Notes: generated by a model from the letters alone, not told the origin. A stretch of 64,000 bases of DNA from Chryseobacterium indologenes (GCA_001013295.1 LAZY01000033.1:1-64000); one strand, 5' to 3'; counted from the first letter of the stretch, positions 26,034-36,035 are shown. A program made the numbers and translations.

Positions 26034-27461
26034 ATGGAAAGGAGAAATTTTATTAAAACAAGTGCATTGGCAGGAGCCGGATTACTGTTTACCCAAAATG
26101 TTTTTGCTAAAACTCTGATCAGCGGGGATTTTCCTGTGGTTCGTGTTCCTAAAGAGAAAAGACATTTTACCAGTGAATCTGTAGAAAATGCCATCGCAGC
26201 TTTTAAGAAGAAAGTCAACAATAAAGAACTATCATGGCTCTTTGAAAACTGCTTTCCGAATACATTAGATACTACCGTTTTCTATAGCGAAGCCAACGGA
26301 ACACCTGACACCTATGTCATCACAGGAGATATTGATGCGATGTGGCTTCGTGACAGCTCTGCACAGGTATTTCCTTACCTGCAGTTCTCCAAAAAAGATG
26401 AGAAGCTTCACAAACTGATTTCAGGAGTGATCCATAAACAGACAACATTTATTCTTAAAGATCCTTATGCCAATGCTTTTTATAATGACGACAAAAAGAT
26501 CAGCAAGTGGCAAGAATATGATCATACGGATATGAAACCGGGTACCCACGAGAGAAAGTGGGAGATCGACTCATTATGTTATCCGATCCGTCTGGCTTAT
26601 CATTTCTGGAAAACAACCGGAGATACAAAACCTTTTGATGCCAATTGGTTAAAAGGAATTAAACTGACCTTACAGACTTTCACAGAACAGCAGCGAAAGA
26701 AAGATCTTGGGCCTTACAAATTCGAGCGTACAACAGCGTGGGCTACAGATGGAGTTCCTATGGGAGGGTACGGCTATCCGACAAAGCCTGTGGGATTGAT
26801 CAGCTCTATGTTCCGTCCGAGTGATGATGCGACCATTTACGGATTCCTGATCCCATCGAATCTGTTTGCCGTGGTAAGTTTGCGTCAGGCTGCTGAAATG
26901 GTTTCCCAGATCAAAAATGAAAAAGCTTTGGCTCAACAGCTTACCAGCCTTGCTGATGAAGTGGATGCTGCCATTAAAAAATACGGAATTTATAATCATC
27001 CTGAATTTGGGAAGATATACGCTTTTGAAGTAAATGGCTTCGGAAGCTATAACCTGATGGATGATGCGAACTGCCCAAGCTTGCTGGGATTACCTTACCT
27101 GGATGCGGTGAAAGCTGACGACCCTGTTTATCTGAATACAAGAAAATTTGTATGGTCGGAAAACAACCCTTTCTTTTTCAAAGGTAAGCTGGCAGAAGGA
27201 ATAGGAGGTCCGCATATCGGACTGGATATGATCTGGCCAATGAGTATCATTATGAAAGCGCTCACTACCAAAGATAAAAGTGAGATCAGATGGTGTATCA
27301 ATACCTTACAGAAAACGCACGGCGGGACAGGCTTTATGCATGAATCCTTCCATAAAGACAACGACAAAAAGTTCACCAGAGAATGGTTTGCATGGGCCAA
27401 TACGTTATTTGGTGAGTTATTGTGGAAAACCTTTAACGAAAATCCTGAGCTACTGACATAG
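26034..27461 (+). CDS. GH125 exo-alpha-1,6-mannosidase
   Basis: Metal-independent alpha-mannosidase, 475 aa. GH125 motifs include VITGDIDAMWLRDSSAQVF, the long WEIDSLCYPIRLAYHFWK, SSMFRPSDDATIYGFLIPSN and GIGGPHIGLDMIWPMSI. It would clip the alpha-1,6 branch exposed by GH92 enzymes. The N-terminus MERRNFIKTSALAGAGLLF is a Tat signal, with twin Arg followed by Asn-Phe-Ile-Lys and a mild hydrophobic core, so it may be exported folded. The gene lies 32 bases after the first GH92 gene, consistent with one transcript. Confidence 0.93.
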   Translation: MERRNFIKTSALAGAGLLFTQNVFAKTLISGDFPVVRVPKEKRHFTSESVENAIAAFKKKVNNKELSWLFENCFPNTLDTTVFYSEANGTPDTYVITGDIDAMWLRDSSAQVFPYLQFSKKDEKLHKLISGVIHKQTTFILKDPYANAFYNDDKKISKWQEYDHTDMKPGTHERKWEIDSLCYPIRLAYHFWKTTGDTKPFDANWLKGIKLTLQTFTEQQRKKDLGPYKFERTTAWATDGVPMGGYGYPTKPVGLISSMFRPSDDATIYGFLIPSNLFAVVSLRQAAEMVSQIKNEKALAQQLTSLADEVDAAIKKYGIYNHPEFGKIYAFEVNGFGSYNLMDDANCPSLLGLPYLDAVKADDPVYLNTRKFVWSENNPFFFKGKLAEGIGGPHIGLDMIWPMSIIMKALTTKDKSEIRWCINTLQKTHGGTGFMHESFHKDNDKKFTREWFAWANTLFGELLWKTFNENPELLT

Positions 27462-27571
27462 CCCACCTTTTTATATCGTGTATTCATCCGAGGTATTTTC
27501 CTGAAAAGAAGATACCGGGGGAATGCTATATAAAATTCAGACACCAAACAACACCTTAAAAAGATTATACA

Positions 27572-29728
27572 ATGAAAAAAAAATCCATCTTTGCCGCACT
27601 GGCTGCTGTAATGCTTCAGTCGGGTTCTCTGCTCAATGCCCAACAGCTTAGTCCTACAGGAATATGCTATGTGGAAGTGAATAACAACAATCTCCTGAAT
27701 GCAGGAGCGTACAAACTGCAGACATCGAACAGTTACCTGTTTAATGTTGTCAATATTTTTGCTGCGAATATCAATTACGATACAAGCCGTGGCAGAGCGT
27801 ATCTGTATTCCAACAACAATGTGACCAAGGTCCTTACGAATGCCGATACTTATATAAAGCCTCTTCAGCAAAAAGGAATGAAAGTGGTACTGACCATTCT
27901 GGGAAACCACCAAGGAGCAGGAATCTGTAATTTTCCTACCCGTGAAGCAGCAAGAGATTTTGCCCAGCAGCTTGCGAATACCGTCAACACCTACGGCCTG
28001 GATGGAATTGATTTTGATGACGAATACTCTGAATACGGAAAGAATGGGACAGGGCAACCTAATGACAGCTCTTTTGTCATGCTTGTTCAGGAATTAAAAG
28101 CATTGCTTCCGGATAAGATCATTTCATTTTATTATTACGGTGATGCCGCTTCAAGGCTTTCATGGAACGGATCCAGAGTGGGAGACTATGTCAACTACAG
28201 CTGGAATGCCATGTATGGAACATTCTCCGCTCCGAATGTACCTCCGCTTACCAAAGCACAGATCTCTCCCGCAGCGGTCTGGATGGGAAATACCTCCAAT
28301 TCCACTACAACAAGTTTAGCCACTCAAACCAAAAACGGGGGATATGGAGTTTTCATGTGGTATGATCTTCATGGTACCAACGAAACAGCACAGCTTTCAG
28401 CGGGTACGCAAACGTTATACGGCCAGCCAACAGTTTTAAGCGGAACTTTACAATCGTGGACTCAGGGTACAAATTGTGATGCCCCTATCGGATTATTTAC
28501 CAACAATCTTACAGGAACAAGTGCTAAGCTGAACTGGTCAGCTGTAGGAACAAGTACCTACGATATTGACTATAAACCGGCTTCTTCCGCAACATGGACC
28601 AGTGCTGCAACAGCTTTGAATGCAACATCGGTTACCGTAACAGGACTAGCCGCCAATACCGATTACGACTGGAGAATCAGAACCAATTGCAGTGTAAAAA
28701 GCACCTATATGTTTGCTCCAAGATTTAACAGTGGTTCAGGAACAACCAATCCTACAGGTTCTTATGCCCTGTCATTAGACGGAAGTACAGAATCAGGAGC
28801 AGCCGGAAACCTTAATCTGGGTGGTTCTGCATTATCTTTTGAAGGCTGGATCAAACCTTCCTCTTTCAAATCGGCCTCTCCATATATTTCTTCCATTATG
28901 GGAACAGAGGTAAGCGACAGTAATTCGGCATTTTTACGACTGGGAGATGCCAATGTAGCGAACAATAAAGTCCAGTTTGTATTAAGTATCAATAATGTGC
29001 AGCAGAAACTGGCTTCCACTACCGCATTGAATGCCAATACCTGGTATCATGTGGCGGCAACCTATGATGGAGCTTCTATGAAAATTTATATTAATGGGGT
29101 GCTGGATGCCAGTAAATCACAGACAGGAAGTGTAAGTTCAAACGGAGCATTCAATGTGGGATACTTATACAATACATCCAGAAACTTTAATGGTAAAGTA
29201 GATGAGGTAAGAGTTTGGAAACGTGTATTAAACCAGACTGAGATCAGCCAGAATATGTGTAATGTATCTGTTCCGGCAACATCGCTTGCCGCTTACTGGA
29301 AGTTTAACGAAGGAAGCGGTTCATCCGTTCAGGATACTTCAGGAAATGGAGTAACATTGACTTTAACCGGAGTGGATGCTTCCAATTGGGGAACAGACGT
29401 ACCATGTACAACAGGTACTTCCAAACTTGCAAAAAATGGTGCAACTCAGAAAGCAATCAGTTCGGCGGAGACTAATGGGGAGAATCAGATAAAAATGTAC
29501 CCGAATCCTGCCAGCAAATCTTCATCACTGACGGTTTCTGTTCCGGACGTATACAGCAGAGGAAAATTAACGGTTTATGATTTTAACGGAAGAATGGTAG
29601 ACAGCCAGACCATGAAGGCCGGAAATTATCAGTATAATGTATCTGCACTTTCATCAGGAAACTACATTGTTCAGTTTGAATCCCAGGACGGAAGTCTGAA
29701 ACACACAGAGAAATTAATTGTAAAATAA
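27572..29728 (+). CDS. GH18 endo-beta-N-acetylglucosaminidase (EndoF1/EndoH-like), T9SS-secreted
   Basis: Cuts between the two core GlcNAc residues to release high-mannose or hybrid N-glycans from protein. 718 aa in order: signal peptide 1-24; GH18 domain about 25-295 with LDGIDFDDEY, where Glu151 is the catalytic acid and Asp149 its helper; fibronectin III 302-385; LamG/concanavalin-like 398-605 (LSFEGWIKPSSF, WYHVAATYDGASMKIYING); and a T9SS sorting domain from about 640 (MYPNPASKSS, LSSGNYIVQF). It therefore goes to the cell surface or medium. A terminator hairpin follows at 29738-29757, before the paralogous gene. Confidence 0.94.
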   Translation: MKKKSIFAALAAVMLQSGSLLNAQQLSPTGICYVEVNNNNLLNAGAYKLQTSNSYLFNVVNIFAANINYDTSRGRAYLYSNNNVTKVLTNADTYIKPLQQKGMKVVLTILGNHQGAGICNFPTREAARDFAQQLANTVNTYGLDGIDFDDEYSEYGKNGTGQPNDSSFVMLVQELKALLPDKIISFYYYGDAASRLSWNGSRVGDYVNYSWNAMYGTFSAPNVPPLTKAQISPAAVWMGNTSNSTTTSLATQTKNGGYGVFMWYDLHGTNETAQLSAGTQTLYGQPTVLSGTLQSWTQGTNCDAPIGLFTNNLTGTSAKLNWSAVGTSTYDIDYKPASSATWTSAATALNATSVTVTGLAANTDYDWRIRTNCSVKSTYMFAPRFNSGSGTTNPTGSYALSLDGSTESGAAGNLNLGGSALSFEGWIKPSSFKSASPYISSIMGTEVSDSNSAFLRLGDANVANNKVQFVLSINNVQQKLASTTALNANTWYHVAATYDGASMKIYINGVLDASKSQTGSVSSNGAFNVGYLYNTSRNFNGKVDEVRVWKRVLNQTEISQNMCNVSVPATSLAAYWKFNEGSGSSVQDTSGNGVTLTLTGVDASNWGTDVPCTTGTSKLAKNGATQKAISSAETNGENQIKMYPNPASKSSSLTVSVPDVYSRGKLTVYDFNGRMVDSQTMKAGNYQYNVSALSSGNYIVQFESQDGSLKHTEKLIVK

Positions 29729-29737
29729 CCAATCAGT

Positions 29738-29757
29738 CACCGGGTTTCGGCCCGGTG
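29738..29757 (+). terminator. Terminator-like hairpin between the two endoglycosidase genes
   Basis: GC-rich 7-base arms CACCGGG and CCCGGTG, loop TTTCGG, then GGTTTTTCT... a strong intrinsic-terminator layout only 10 bases after the first endoglycosidase stop. Confidence 0.85.
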
Positions 29758-29785
29758 GTTTTTCTATTTATAAAAATTAATATAT

Positions 29786-32191
29786 ATGAAAAAAAAATCC
29801 TTTTTTATTCCCTTTATCGCTCTGATGCTTCAGGGAACCCCGTTGTTCAAAGCCCAGCAGCTTAATCCTTTGGGAGTATGCTATGTTGAAGTAAATAACA
29901 ACAACATGCTGAATGCAGGGTCTTATACTTTGCAGAATACCAACAGACAGCTTTTTGATGTGGCGATTATCTTTGCTGCAAATATCAATTATGATGTTTC
30001 AAAAAGCAGAGCTTATATTTCAAGCAATAACAATGTTACCAAAGTACTCAATGATGTCAATACCTATGTAAAGCCTTTACAACAGAAAGGAATCAAGGTA
30101 TTGCTGGACATTCTTGGGAATCATCAGGGGGCCGGAATTTCCAATTTCCCTAATCGTGAGGCGGCAAAAGATTTTGCCTTACAGGTTGCCAATACTGTTT
30201 ATACTTACGGACTGGATGGAGTAGATCTGGATGATGAATATGCAGGCTACGGAAATAACGGAACTGGACAGCCCAATAACAGCTCTTTTGTTATGCTTGT
30301 ACAGGAACTTAAGGCTGCAATGCCTGATAAACTGGTTACCTTCTATTATTATGGTCCGGCAACAACAAGACAAAGCTATAATGGAGATCAGGCCGGAAAT
30401 TATATCGATTACAGCTGGAATGCAATGTACGGAACATACAGTGCTCCCAATGTTCCACCGCTTACAAAAACAAAGCTTTCTGCTTCGGCAATATGGATAC
30501 AGAACAGCAATTCGGGATCAACTTCGGCCTCTACACTTTCCAACCTTGCTACCAGTACCAAAAATGACGGGTATGGGGTATTCATGTGGTATGACCTTGG
30601 TGGAACCAATGTTGCGAATTACCTGAGCACAGGATCGAATATTCTTTATAACGAAAACACACTCTTAAGCGGCCAATTATATTCGTGGTCGCAAGGACAG
30701 AGCTGTGATCCGCCTTTAGGATTGGATGTATCGAATGTAACGGGAACATCCGCTAAACTGAACTGGACTTCCAATGCATCCCAGACTTATAATATTGATT
30801 ACAAACCAGCCAATGCAACAACCTGGACGAATGTAGCAAGTAATTACTCAGGAAATAATGTGGTCGTTAACAATCTGACAATGAACACAGATTATGACTG
30901 GAGAATACAGTCCAACTGCTCTCCTACACTGACAAGTACTTACTTATTTGCTCCGAGATTTAATTCAGGAAACGGATGTTCCACGCCTTCAGGGCTGACA
31001 TCGGGAAGCTATCTTGGAAATTCCACCCAGCTATCATGGGATGCCGGAACAGCTACTTCTTATACACTGCAGTACAAAACGACGGCTGCAACGACCTGGA
31101 ATGAAATTCAGAATATCACGACCAATACCTATTCACTTCAGAACCTGACCCCCAATACCAATTATGTATGGAAAATACAGGCGTCATGTACCGGAGGAAC
31201 TACAAGCACCTATTCAGGAGAGGGAGCCTTTAACAGCGGTTTTGCTCCTGTTACCAGTCCTGGTCCAAGATCCCTGTCTTTCAACGGAAGTACACAATAT
31301 CTGAATGCAGGACAGTTTAACCTCAATGGGAATGCGCTTACCTTTGAAGGCTGGGTGAAAGTGAACGCATTTAAAGGTAACTTCCCTTATATTTCATCAA
31401 TCATCGGTATTGAAGTAGGAGACAGTAATTCTGCAATATTGAGATTTGGTGACGGAAACCTGGCAAACAATAAACTTCAGTTTACGTTGAGTTTCGGATC
31501 TTCTCAGGTGAAGCTTAATACCAATACGGCGTTCAACCCGAATACCTGGTACCATGTGGCAGCAACGTACGACGGAACTGCAATGAAGCTTTATGTCAAC
31601 GGAAGCCTTGATGCAAGTACTCCGGCTACCGGAAACTTTACGGCGAATGGTATTCTTTATTTAGCAAGAAACTATGATAATTCCCGTACCCTTAATGGTT
31701 CTCTGGATGAGTTCAGAGTATGGAAAAGAGCACTGACCGCACAGGAAATCCTCGATAATAAATGTAATGTAACCCCGAATGCCTCTAATCTTGAAGCCAA
31801 CTGGAAAATGGATGAAGGAAGCGGCAACGGAGCTTTAGATGCTACGCCGAATACCCATTTTGCAACACTGGTAAGCATGACGGATACCAACTGGAAAATA
31901 GAGGTGCCTTGCCAGACTTCTTTATCAGTAAAAGATACTGAGCTTGTAAAGGAGAGCCACGTTTATCCTAACCCTGTTAAAAGAGGAAGCGACATTCATT
32001 TCAGAATTGACGACCGCTCGGCAAGTGAAATTTCAGTGTACGATGTTTCAGGAAAATTGTCCAAAAAACAGAATATTAATAAAAATAATAACGTAGTGAA
32101 TACGCAGGATTTAACCAGTGGTACTTATCTTTACAAAATTACAGCAGCAGGTAATAAGATCATATCATCCGGAAAAATTATTGTAAAATAA
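29786..32191 (+). CDS. GH18 endo-beta-N-acetylglucosaminidase, second copy, T9SS-secreted
   Basis: Tandem paralogue of the gene before it; the first 151 residues align without gaps. 801 aa in order: signal peptide 1-24; GH18 domain about 25-298 with LDGVDLDDEY (Glu151 catalytic); two fibronectin III modules, about 306-392 and 398-485; LamG about 495-705; T9SS sorting domain from about 720 (VYPNPVKRGS, LTSGTYLYKI). The extra FnIII module is the main difference from copy one. It probably differs in glycan preference (DLDD instead of DFDD at the active site), which is inference. A hairpin follows at 32241-32280. Confidence 0.94.
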   Translation: MKKKSFFIPFIALMLQGTPLFKAQQLNPLGVCYVEVNNNNMLNAGSYTLQNTNRQLFDVAIIFAANINYDVSKSRAYISSNNNVTKVLNDVNTYVKPLQQKGIKVLLDILGNHQGAGISNFPNREAAKDFALQVANTVYTYGLDGVDLDDEYAGYGNNGTGQPNNSSFVMLVQELKAAMPDKLVTFYYYGPATTRQSYNGDQAGNYIDYSWNAMYGTYSAPNVPPLTKTKLSASAIWIQNSNSGSTSASTLSNLATSTKNDGYGVFMWYDLGGTNVANYLSTGSNILYNENTLLSGQLYSWSQGQSCDPPLGLDVSNVTGTSAKLNWTSNASQTYNIDYKPANATTWTNVASNYSGNNVVVNNLTMNTDYDWRIQSNCSPTLTSTYLFAPRFNSGNGCSTPSGLTSGSYLGNSTQLSWDAGTATSYTLQYKTTAATTWNEIQNITTNTYSLQNLTPNTNYVWKIQASCTGGTTSTYSGEGAFNSGFAPVTSPGPRSLSFNGSTQYLNAGQFNLNGNALTFEGWVKVNAFKGNFPYISSIIGIEVGDSNSAILRFGDGNLANNKLQFTLSFGSSQVKLNTNTAFNPNTWYHVAATYDGTAMKLYVNGSLDASTPATGNFTANGILYLARNYDNSRTLNGSLDEFRVWKRALTAQEILDNKCNVTPNASNLEANWKMDEGSGNGALDATPNTHFATLVSMTDTNWKIEVPCQTSLSVKDTELVKESHVYPNPVKRGSDIHFRIDDRSASEISVYDVSGKLSKKQNINKNNNVVNTQDLTSGTYLYKITAAGNKIISSGKIIVK

Positions 32192-32240
32192 ATAATAAGA
32201 TCGCAGAATTTTGATCTGCAAAAGATACAATCTCAGACTG

Positions 32241-32280
32241 AAAACAGGCAAACGAATGATTTCATTGGTTGGCCTGTTTT
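32241..32280 (+). terminator. Long terminator-like hairpin after the second endoglycosidase gene
   Basis: Arms 32241-32259 and 32262-32280 pair over 19 positions with 2 mismatches around a 2-base loop; TTTT follows. It separates the endoglycosidase from the ROK gene. Confidence 0.75.
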
Positions 32281-32325
32281 TCCGGTCATCAAACGGTTTG
32301 AAATAAAATTTAAAGTAAAAAGCTC

Positions 32326-33186
32326 ATGCAAAATATAGTAGGAATAGATATTGGAGGTTCGCATATTACAATGGCTCAGGTAGATCCTGAAAAACGGGAA
32401 ATCATTTCTTCAACGTATGTACGGGAACATGTCAATTCATTTGATGATAAAGAAACGATTTTCTCTGTCTGGATTTCGGCAATCGGTAAAGCGGCCCATG
32501 ATCTGGCTAAAGAAGATCTTCTGATAGGGATTGCAATGCCTGGCCCTTTCGATTATGAGAATGGAATATCTCTGATGCTCCACGGAAAATTCCTTGATAT
32601 ATACAAGGTGAATATCAAAGAAGAACTGGCAAAAAGATTATCGGTTTCTACGGATCAGATTCATTTTGTAAATGATGCGGCAGCCTTTATGGAAGGAGAA
32701 GTATTCGGCGGCTGTGTTCAGGGGTTTAAAAAGATTTTCGGAGTGACGCTGGGCACCGGATTGGGAACTACTTTCTATGATGGTGAACTGGCAACTGATG
32801 AAGACCTTTGGGATTCCCCTTTTAAAGACTCTATTTGTGAAGACTATCTGGCAACACGCTGGTTCGTGAATCGCTATCAGGAGCTTACGGGTGAGCAGAT
32901 TTCCGGAACCAAAGATCTGCTGGACAAACCTGCTGAAATACAGGCCCGGATATTTGATGAATATGCCGATTCATTTGCTGAATTTATTGTGAAATATGTA
33001 GACCACTATAAACCGGAAGTTTTAGTTATAGGAGGAAATATTGCGAAAGCCTATCCGCATTTTGAAGCAAGATTTATTCAGAATTTAACAAAGAATAATA
33101 TTAACTTGCCGGTTAAAATCTCTGCCATCTTTGAAGATGCCGCCATTTTGGGAGCCGCCAGCTATGCATTAAAAAAGCTTATATAA
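32326..33186 (+). CDS. ROK family sugar kinase-like protein (no zinc motif)
   Basis: A 286-aa cytoplasmic protein with the ASKHA-fold phosphate motifs of ROK kinases: IVGIDIGGSHITMAQ near the N-terminus, VNDAAAFMEGEVFGG containing the catalytic Asp region, GVTLGTGLGTTF, and VLVIGGNIAKA. It lacks the ROK zinc-binding Cys-x-Cys-G-x-x-G-x-Cys loop, which the second ROK gene at 39498-40430 has. It likely phosphorylates mannose, GlcNAc or a related product of the locus. It lies 23 bases before the second GH92 gene. Confidence 0.85.
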   Translation: MQNIVGIDIGGSHITMAQVDPEKREIISSTYVREHVNSFDDKETIFSVWISAIGKAAHDLAKEDLLIGIAMPGPFDYENGISLMLHGKFLDIYKVNIKEELAKRLSVSTDQIHFVNDAAAFMEGEVFGGCVQGFKKIFGVTLGTGLGTTFYDGELATDEDLWDSPFKDSICEDYLATRWFVNRYQELTGEQISGTKDLLDKPAEIQARIFDEYADSFAEFIVKYVDHYKPEVLVIGGNIAKAYPHFEARFIQNLTKNNINLPVKISAIFEDAAILGAASYALKKLI

Positions 33187-33208
33187 AATTAATAAACGAA
33201 ACGATACA

Positions 33209-35479
33209 ATGAAGTCTCTATTTTCTACTTTTTTTCTTGTCGTACAGGCCTGGGCTTTCGGGCAGAGTGTATCACCGGTGGATTATGTGAATCCGTTGAT
33301 GGGAACCCAGTCAAAACCCTCGCTGTCGAACGGGAATACTTATCCGGCAGTTGGGCTTCCATGGGGAATGAATATCTGGACCCCGCAGACCGGAAAGATG
33401 GGTGACGGATGGGCGTATACCTATGACGCAGACAAGATAAAAGGATTCAAGCAAACTCACCAGCCTTCTCCCTGGATGAATGATTACGGCGCATTTGCCA
33501 TCATGCCGGGAGTAGGAAAAGTAAAATTTAAGGAAGATGACAGGGCAAGCTGGTTCAGTCATAAAGCTGAGGTTTCTACCCCTTATTTTTATAGCGTATA
33601 CCTGGCTGATATTAATGTAACTACAGAATTTACACCTACAGAAAGAGCCTCTTTCTTTAAATTTGATTTTCCGAAAACTGATAGTGCCTATGTAGTGATT
33701 GATGCTTTAAACAAAGGTTCTTATGTAAAAATACTTCCTAAAGAAAGAAAAATCCTCGGATATACCACAAGATATTCTACCGGGAAATATGAGAACTTTA
33801 AAAACTATTTTGTCATTCAGTTTGACAAAGATTTTGAACTGACAAAGACCTGGAAGGATGATAAGCTGGTGAATGGCCAATTGGAAATCACAAGTGATCA
33901 TGCCGGAGCTGTGGTTGGTTTTAAGCTTAAAAATAAAGAAGCGGTGTATGCAAAAGTAGCCTCTTCATTCATCAGCTTTGAACAGGCAGAGCTGAACCTT
34001 AAAAGAGAGATCGGAAACAGAAATTTTGATCAGGTAAAAACAGATGCTAAAAATATCTGGAACAAAACATTAGGAAAACTGGAAGTAAAAGGAGGCACAG
34101 ACCAGCAGATGCGTACCTTTTATTCCTCTTTATACAGGACTTTATTTTTCCCGCAGAAATTATACGAAATTGATGCTCAGAACAAAATAAAACACTGGAG
34201 CCCTTACAACGGTAAAATTGCAGACGGAAGAATGTTTGCCGGAACAGGTTTCTGGGATACTTTCCGTGCACTGTACCCGTTCCTGAACCTTGTTTATCCA
34301 TCGATCAACGTTGAAATGCAGGAAGGACTTGCCAATGCTTACAAAGAAGGTGGTTTCTTACCGGAATGGAGCAGCCCGGGCTATTCTGATATTATGATCG
34401 GAAACAACTCGGCATCCGTAGTGGCAGATGCCTACATAAAAGGACTTAGAGGATATGATGTGGAAACTCTTTGGCAAGCCGTAAAACACGGAGCCAACAA
34501 CGAAGGACCGATTGAAGCGGTAGGCCGTGCAGGAGTAGAATATTACAATAAGCTAGGGTATGTTCCTTACGATGTGAAAATTGATGAAAATGCAGCGAGA
34601 ACATTAGAATATGCCTATGATGACTTCTCTATTTATCAACTGGGGAAAGCATTGGGAAAACCTGCTTCAGAACTTGATATTTACAAAAAAAGAGCGTATA
34701 ATTACAAAAATCTGTTTGATAAAGAAACAGGTCTGATGCGTGGTAAAAATAAAGACGGAAGTTTCCAGAAGCCTTTCAATCCTTTCAAATGGGGAGATGC
34801 TTTTACCGAAGGAAACAGCTGGCATTACACATGGTCGGTTTTCCAGGATATAAATGGTCTTGCAGAACTGATGGGCGGGAAGAAGAAATTTGAAGCAAAA
34901 TTGGATGAGGTATTTTCACTGCCACCGGTTTTTGATGACAGCTATTACGGAGGCGTGATTCATGAGATCAGAGAAATGCAGATCATGAATATGGGGCAGT
35001 ATGCTCACGGAAATCAGCCGATCCAACATATGATCTATCTGTATAACTATGCCGGGGCACCTTATAAAACGCAATATTGGGCAAGGCAGGTAATGGATAA
35101 ATTGTATCATGCTACTCCTGACGGCTATTGCGGTGACGAGGATAACGGACAGACTTCTGCCTGGTATATTTTCTCAGCGTTAGGATTTTACCCCGTAACG
35201 CCTGCCACCGATCAGTATGTGTTGGGAGCGCCATTATTTAAAGAAGCAACCATTCATCTTGAAAACGGGAAGAAAATTGAAATAAAAGCACCGGAAAACA
35301 GTGCAGACAATGTATACGTAAAATCATTAAACGTAAACCAGCAATCTTACTCCAAAAACTGGCTGAGTCACCAGGAGCTTATCAAAGGAGCCGTTTTAGA
35401 TTTTAAAATGGACGGCAAACCGAATAAGGAAAGAGGTTCACAGGAAAAAGATTTTCCATATTCAATGTCAAAAGAATAA
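33209..35479 (+). CDS. GH92 exo-alpha-mannosidase (second copy)
   Basis: 756 aa with a signal peptide ending AFGQ. GH92 motifs are VDYVNPLMGTQSKPSLSNGN, GTGFWDTFRALYPFLNLVY, LPEWSSPGYSDIMIGNNSAS with the acid Glu, and GDEDNGQTSAWYIFSALGF with the Asp pair. Several active-site surroundings differ from the first copy (for example EWSSPGYSDIM versus IWELCGYDNFCM), which suggests a different linkage preference, such as alpha-1,3 versus alpha-1,2. It is downstream of the ROK gene and upstream of the cupin gene, with gaps of 22 and 36 bases. Confidence 0.92.
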   Translation: MKSLFSTFFLVVQAWAFGQSVSPVDYVNPLMGTQSKPSLSNGNTYPAVGLPWGMNIWTPQTGKMGDGWAYTYDADKIKGFKQTHQPSPWMNDYGAFAIMPGVGKVKFKEDDRASWFSHKAEVSTPYFYSVYLADINVTTEFTPTERASFFKFDFPKTDSAYVVIDALNKGSYVKILPKERKILGYTTRYSTGKYENFKNYFVIQFDKDFELTKTWKDDKLVNGQLEITSDHAGAVVGFKLKNKEAVYAKVASSFISFEQAELNLKREIGNRNFDQVKTDAKNIWNKTLGKLEVKGGTDQQMRTFYSSLYRTLFFPQKLYEIDAQNKIKHWSPYNGKIADGRMFAGTGFWDTFRALYPFLNLVYPSINVEMQEGLANAYKEGGFLPEWSSPGYSDIMIGNNSASVVADAYIKGLRGYDVETLWQAVKHGANNEGPIEAVGRAGVEYYNKLGYVPYDVKIDENAARTLEYAYDDFSIYQLGKALGKPASELDIYKKRAYNYKNLFDKETGLMRGKNKDGSFQKPFNPFKWGDAFTEGNSWHYTWSVFQDINGLAELMGGKKKFEAKLDEVFSLPPVFDDSYYGGVIHEIREMQIMNMGQYAHGNQPIQHMIYLYNYAGAPYKTQYWARQVMDKLYHATPDGYCGDEDNGQTSAWYIFSALGFYPVTPATDQYVLGAPLFKEATIHLENGKKIEIKAPENSADNVYVKSLNVNQQSYSKNWLSHQELIKGAVLDFKMDGKPNKERGSQEKDFPYSMSKE

Positions 35480-35515
35480 TCAGATAATAAATTTTAATTC
35501 AGAAATACAAACTGT

Positions 35516-36013
35516 ATGAGTACAGAAAAAAAAGAAATATTCGATAGAGTAGAGAAGATGTTGCAGACCCAGGGATTCACGATCGCAGCAAAAGATGAAA
35601 CAAGACCTTGGGGAGGTTTTTTTGTGATTGATGAAAACCAGGCACAGGATTTTGCGAACCAGTATTTTGACGGAATCGACGTGGAAAACCTGAGAATAGG
35701 AGGGAAGCTGAGCCCGAAGATTCTTATTGTAGCTCCGGAAGCAAGACTAAGCTGGCAGTATCACCACAGAAGAGCTGAGATCTGGCAGGTAGTGGAAGGA
35801 ACGGTAGGTATCAAAAGAAGCAATACGGATGATGAAGGAGAACTGGCGGAATACAATCCGAAAGATCAGGTAAAACTTCAGCAGGGCGAGAGACACAGAT
35901 TGATCGGTCTTGCAGGCTGGGGAATCGTAGCAGAAATCTGGCAGCACACGGATGCATCCAATCCTTCAGACGAAGATGATATTGTAAGAGTACAGGATGA
36001 CTTCGGAAGATAA
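35516..36013 (+). CDS. Cupin protein resembling type II mannose-6-phosphate isomerase domain
   Basis: Single-domain cupin of 165 aa, cytoplasmic. The metal-binding cupin motif is LSWQYHHRRAEIWQVVEGTVG with the second motif QQGERHRLIG and a late GIVAEIWQHTD. This pattern matches the C-terminal isomerase domain of type II (bifunctional) phosphomannose isomerases, so it may interconvert mannose-6-phosphate and fructose-6-phosphate, or bind another sugar phosphate. It is the last gene of the plus arm and is followed by a strong terminator at 36036-36069. RKs and GH130 supply its likely substrate. Confidence 0.75.
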   Translation: MSTEKKEIFDRVEKMLQTQGFTIAAKDETRPWGGFFVIDENQAQDFANQYFDGIDVENLRIGGKLSPKILIVAPEARLSWQYHHRRAEIWQVVEGTVGIKRSNTDDEGELAEYNPKDQVKLQQGERHRLIGLAGWGIVAEIWQHTDASNPSDEDDIVRVQDDFGR

Positions 36014-36035
36014 GTCAAAGTCAATATAAAAACAG

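Noticed and set aside
27128..28057. 309-aa minus-strand open frame opposite GH125 and the first endoglycosidase
   Set aside because: It overlaps two clearly real genes and their gap, has no domain pattern and reads as an antisense shadow.
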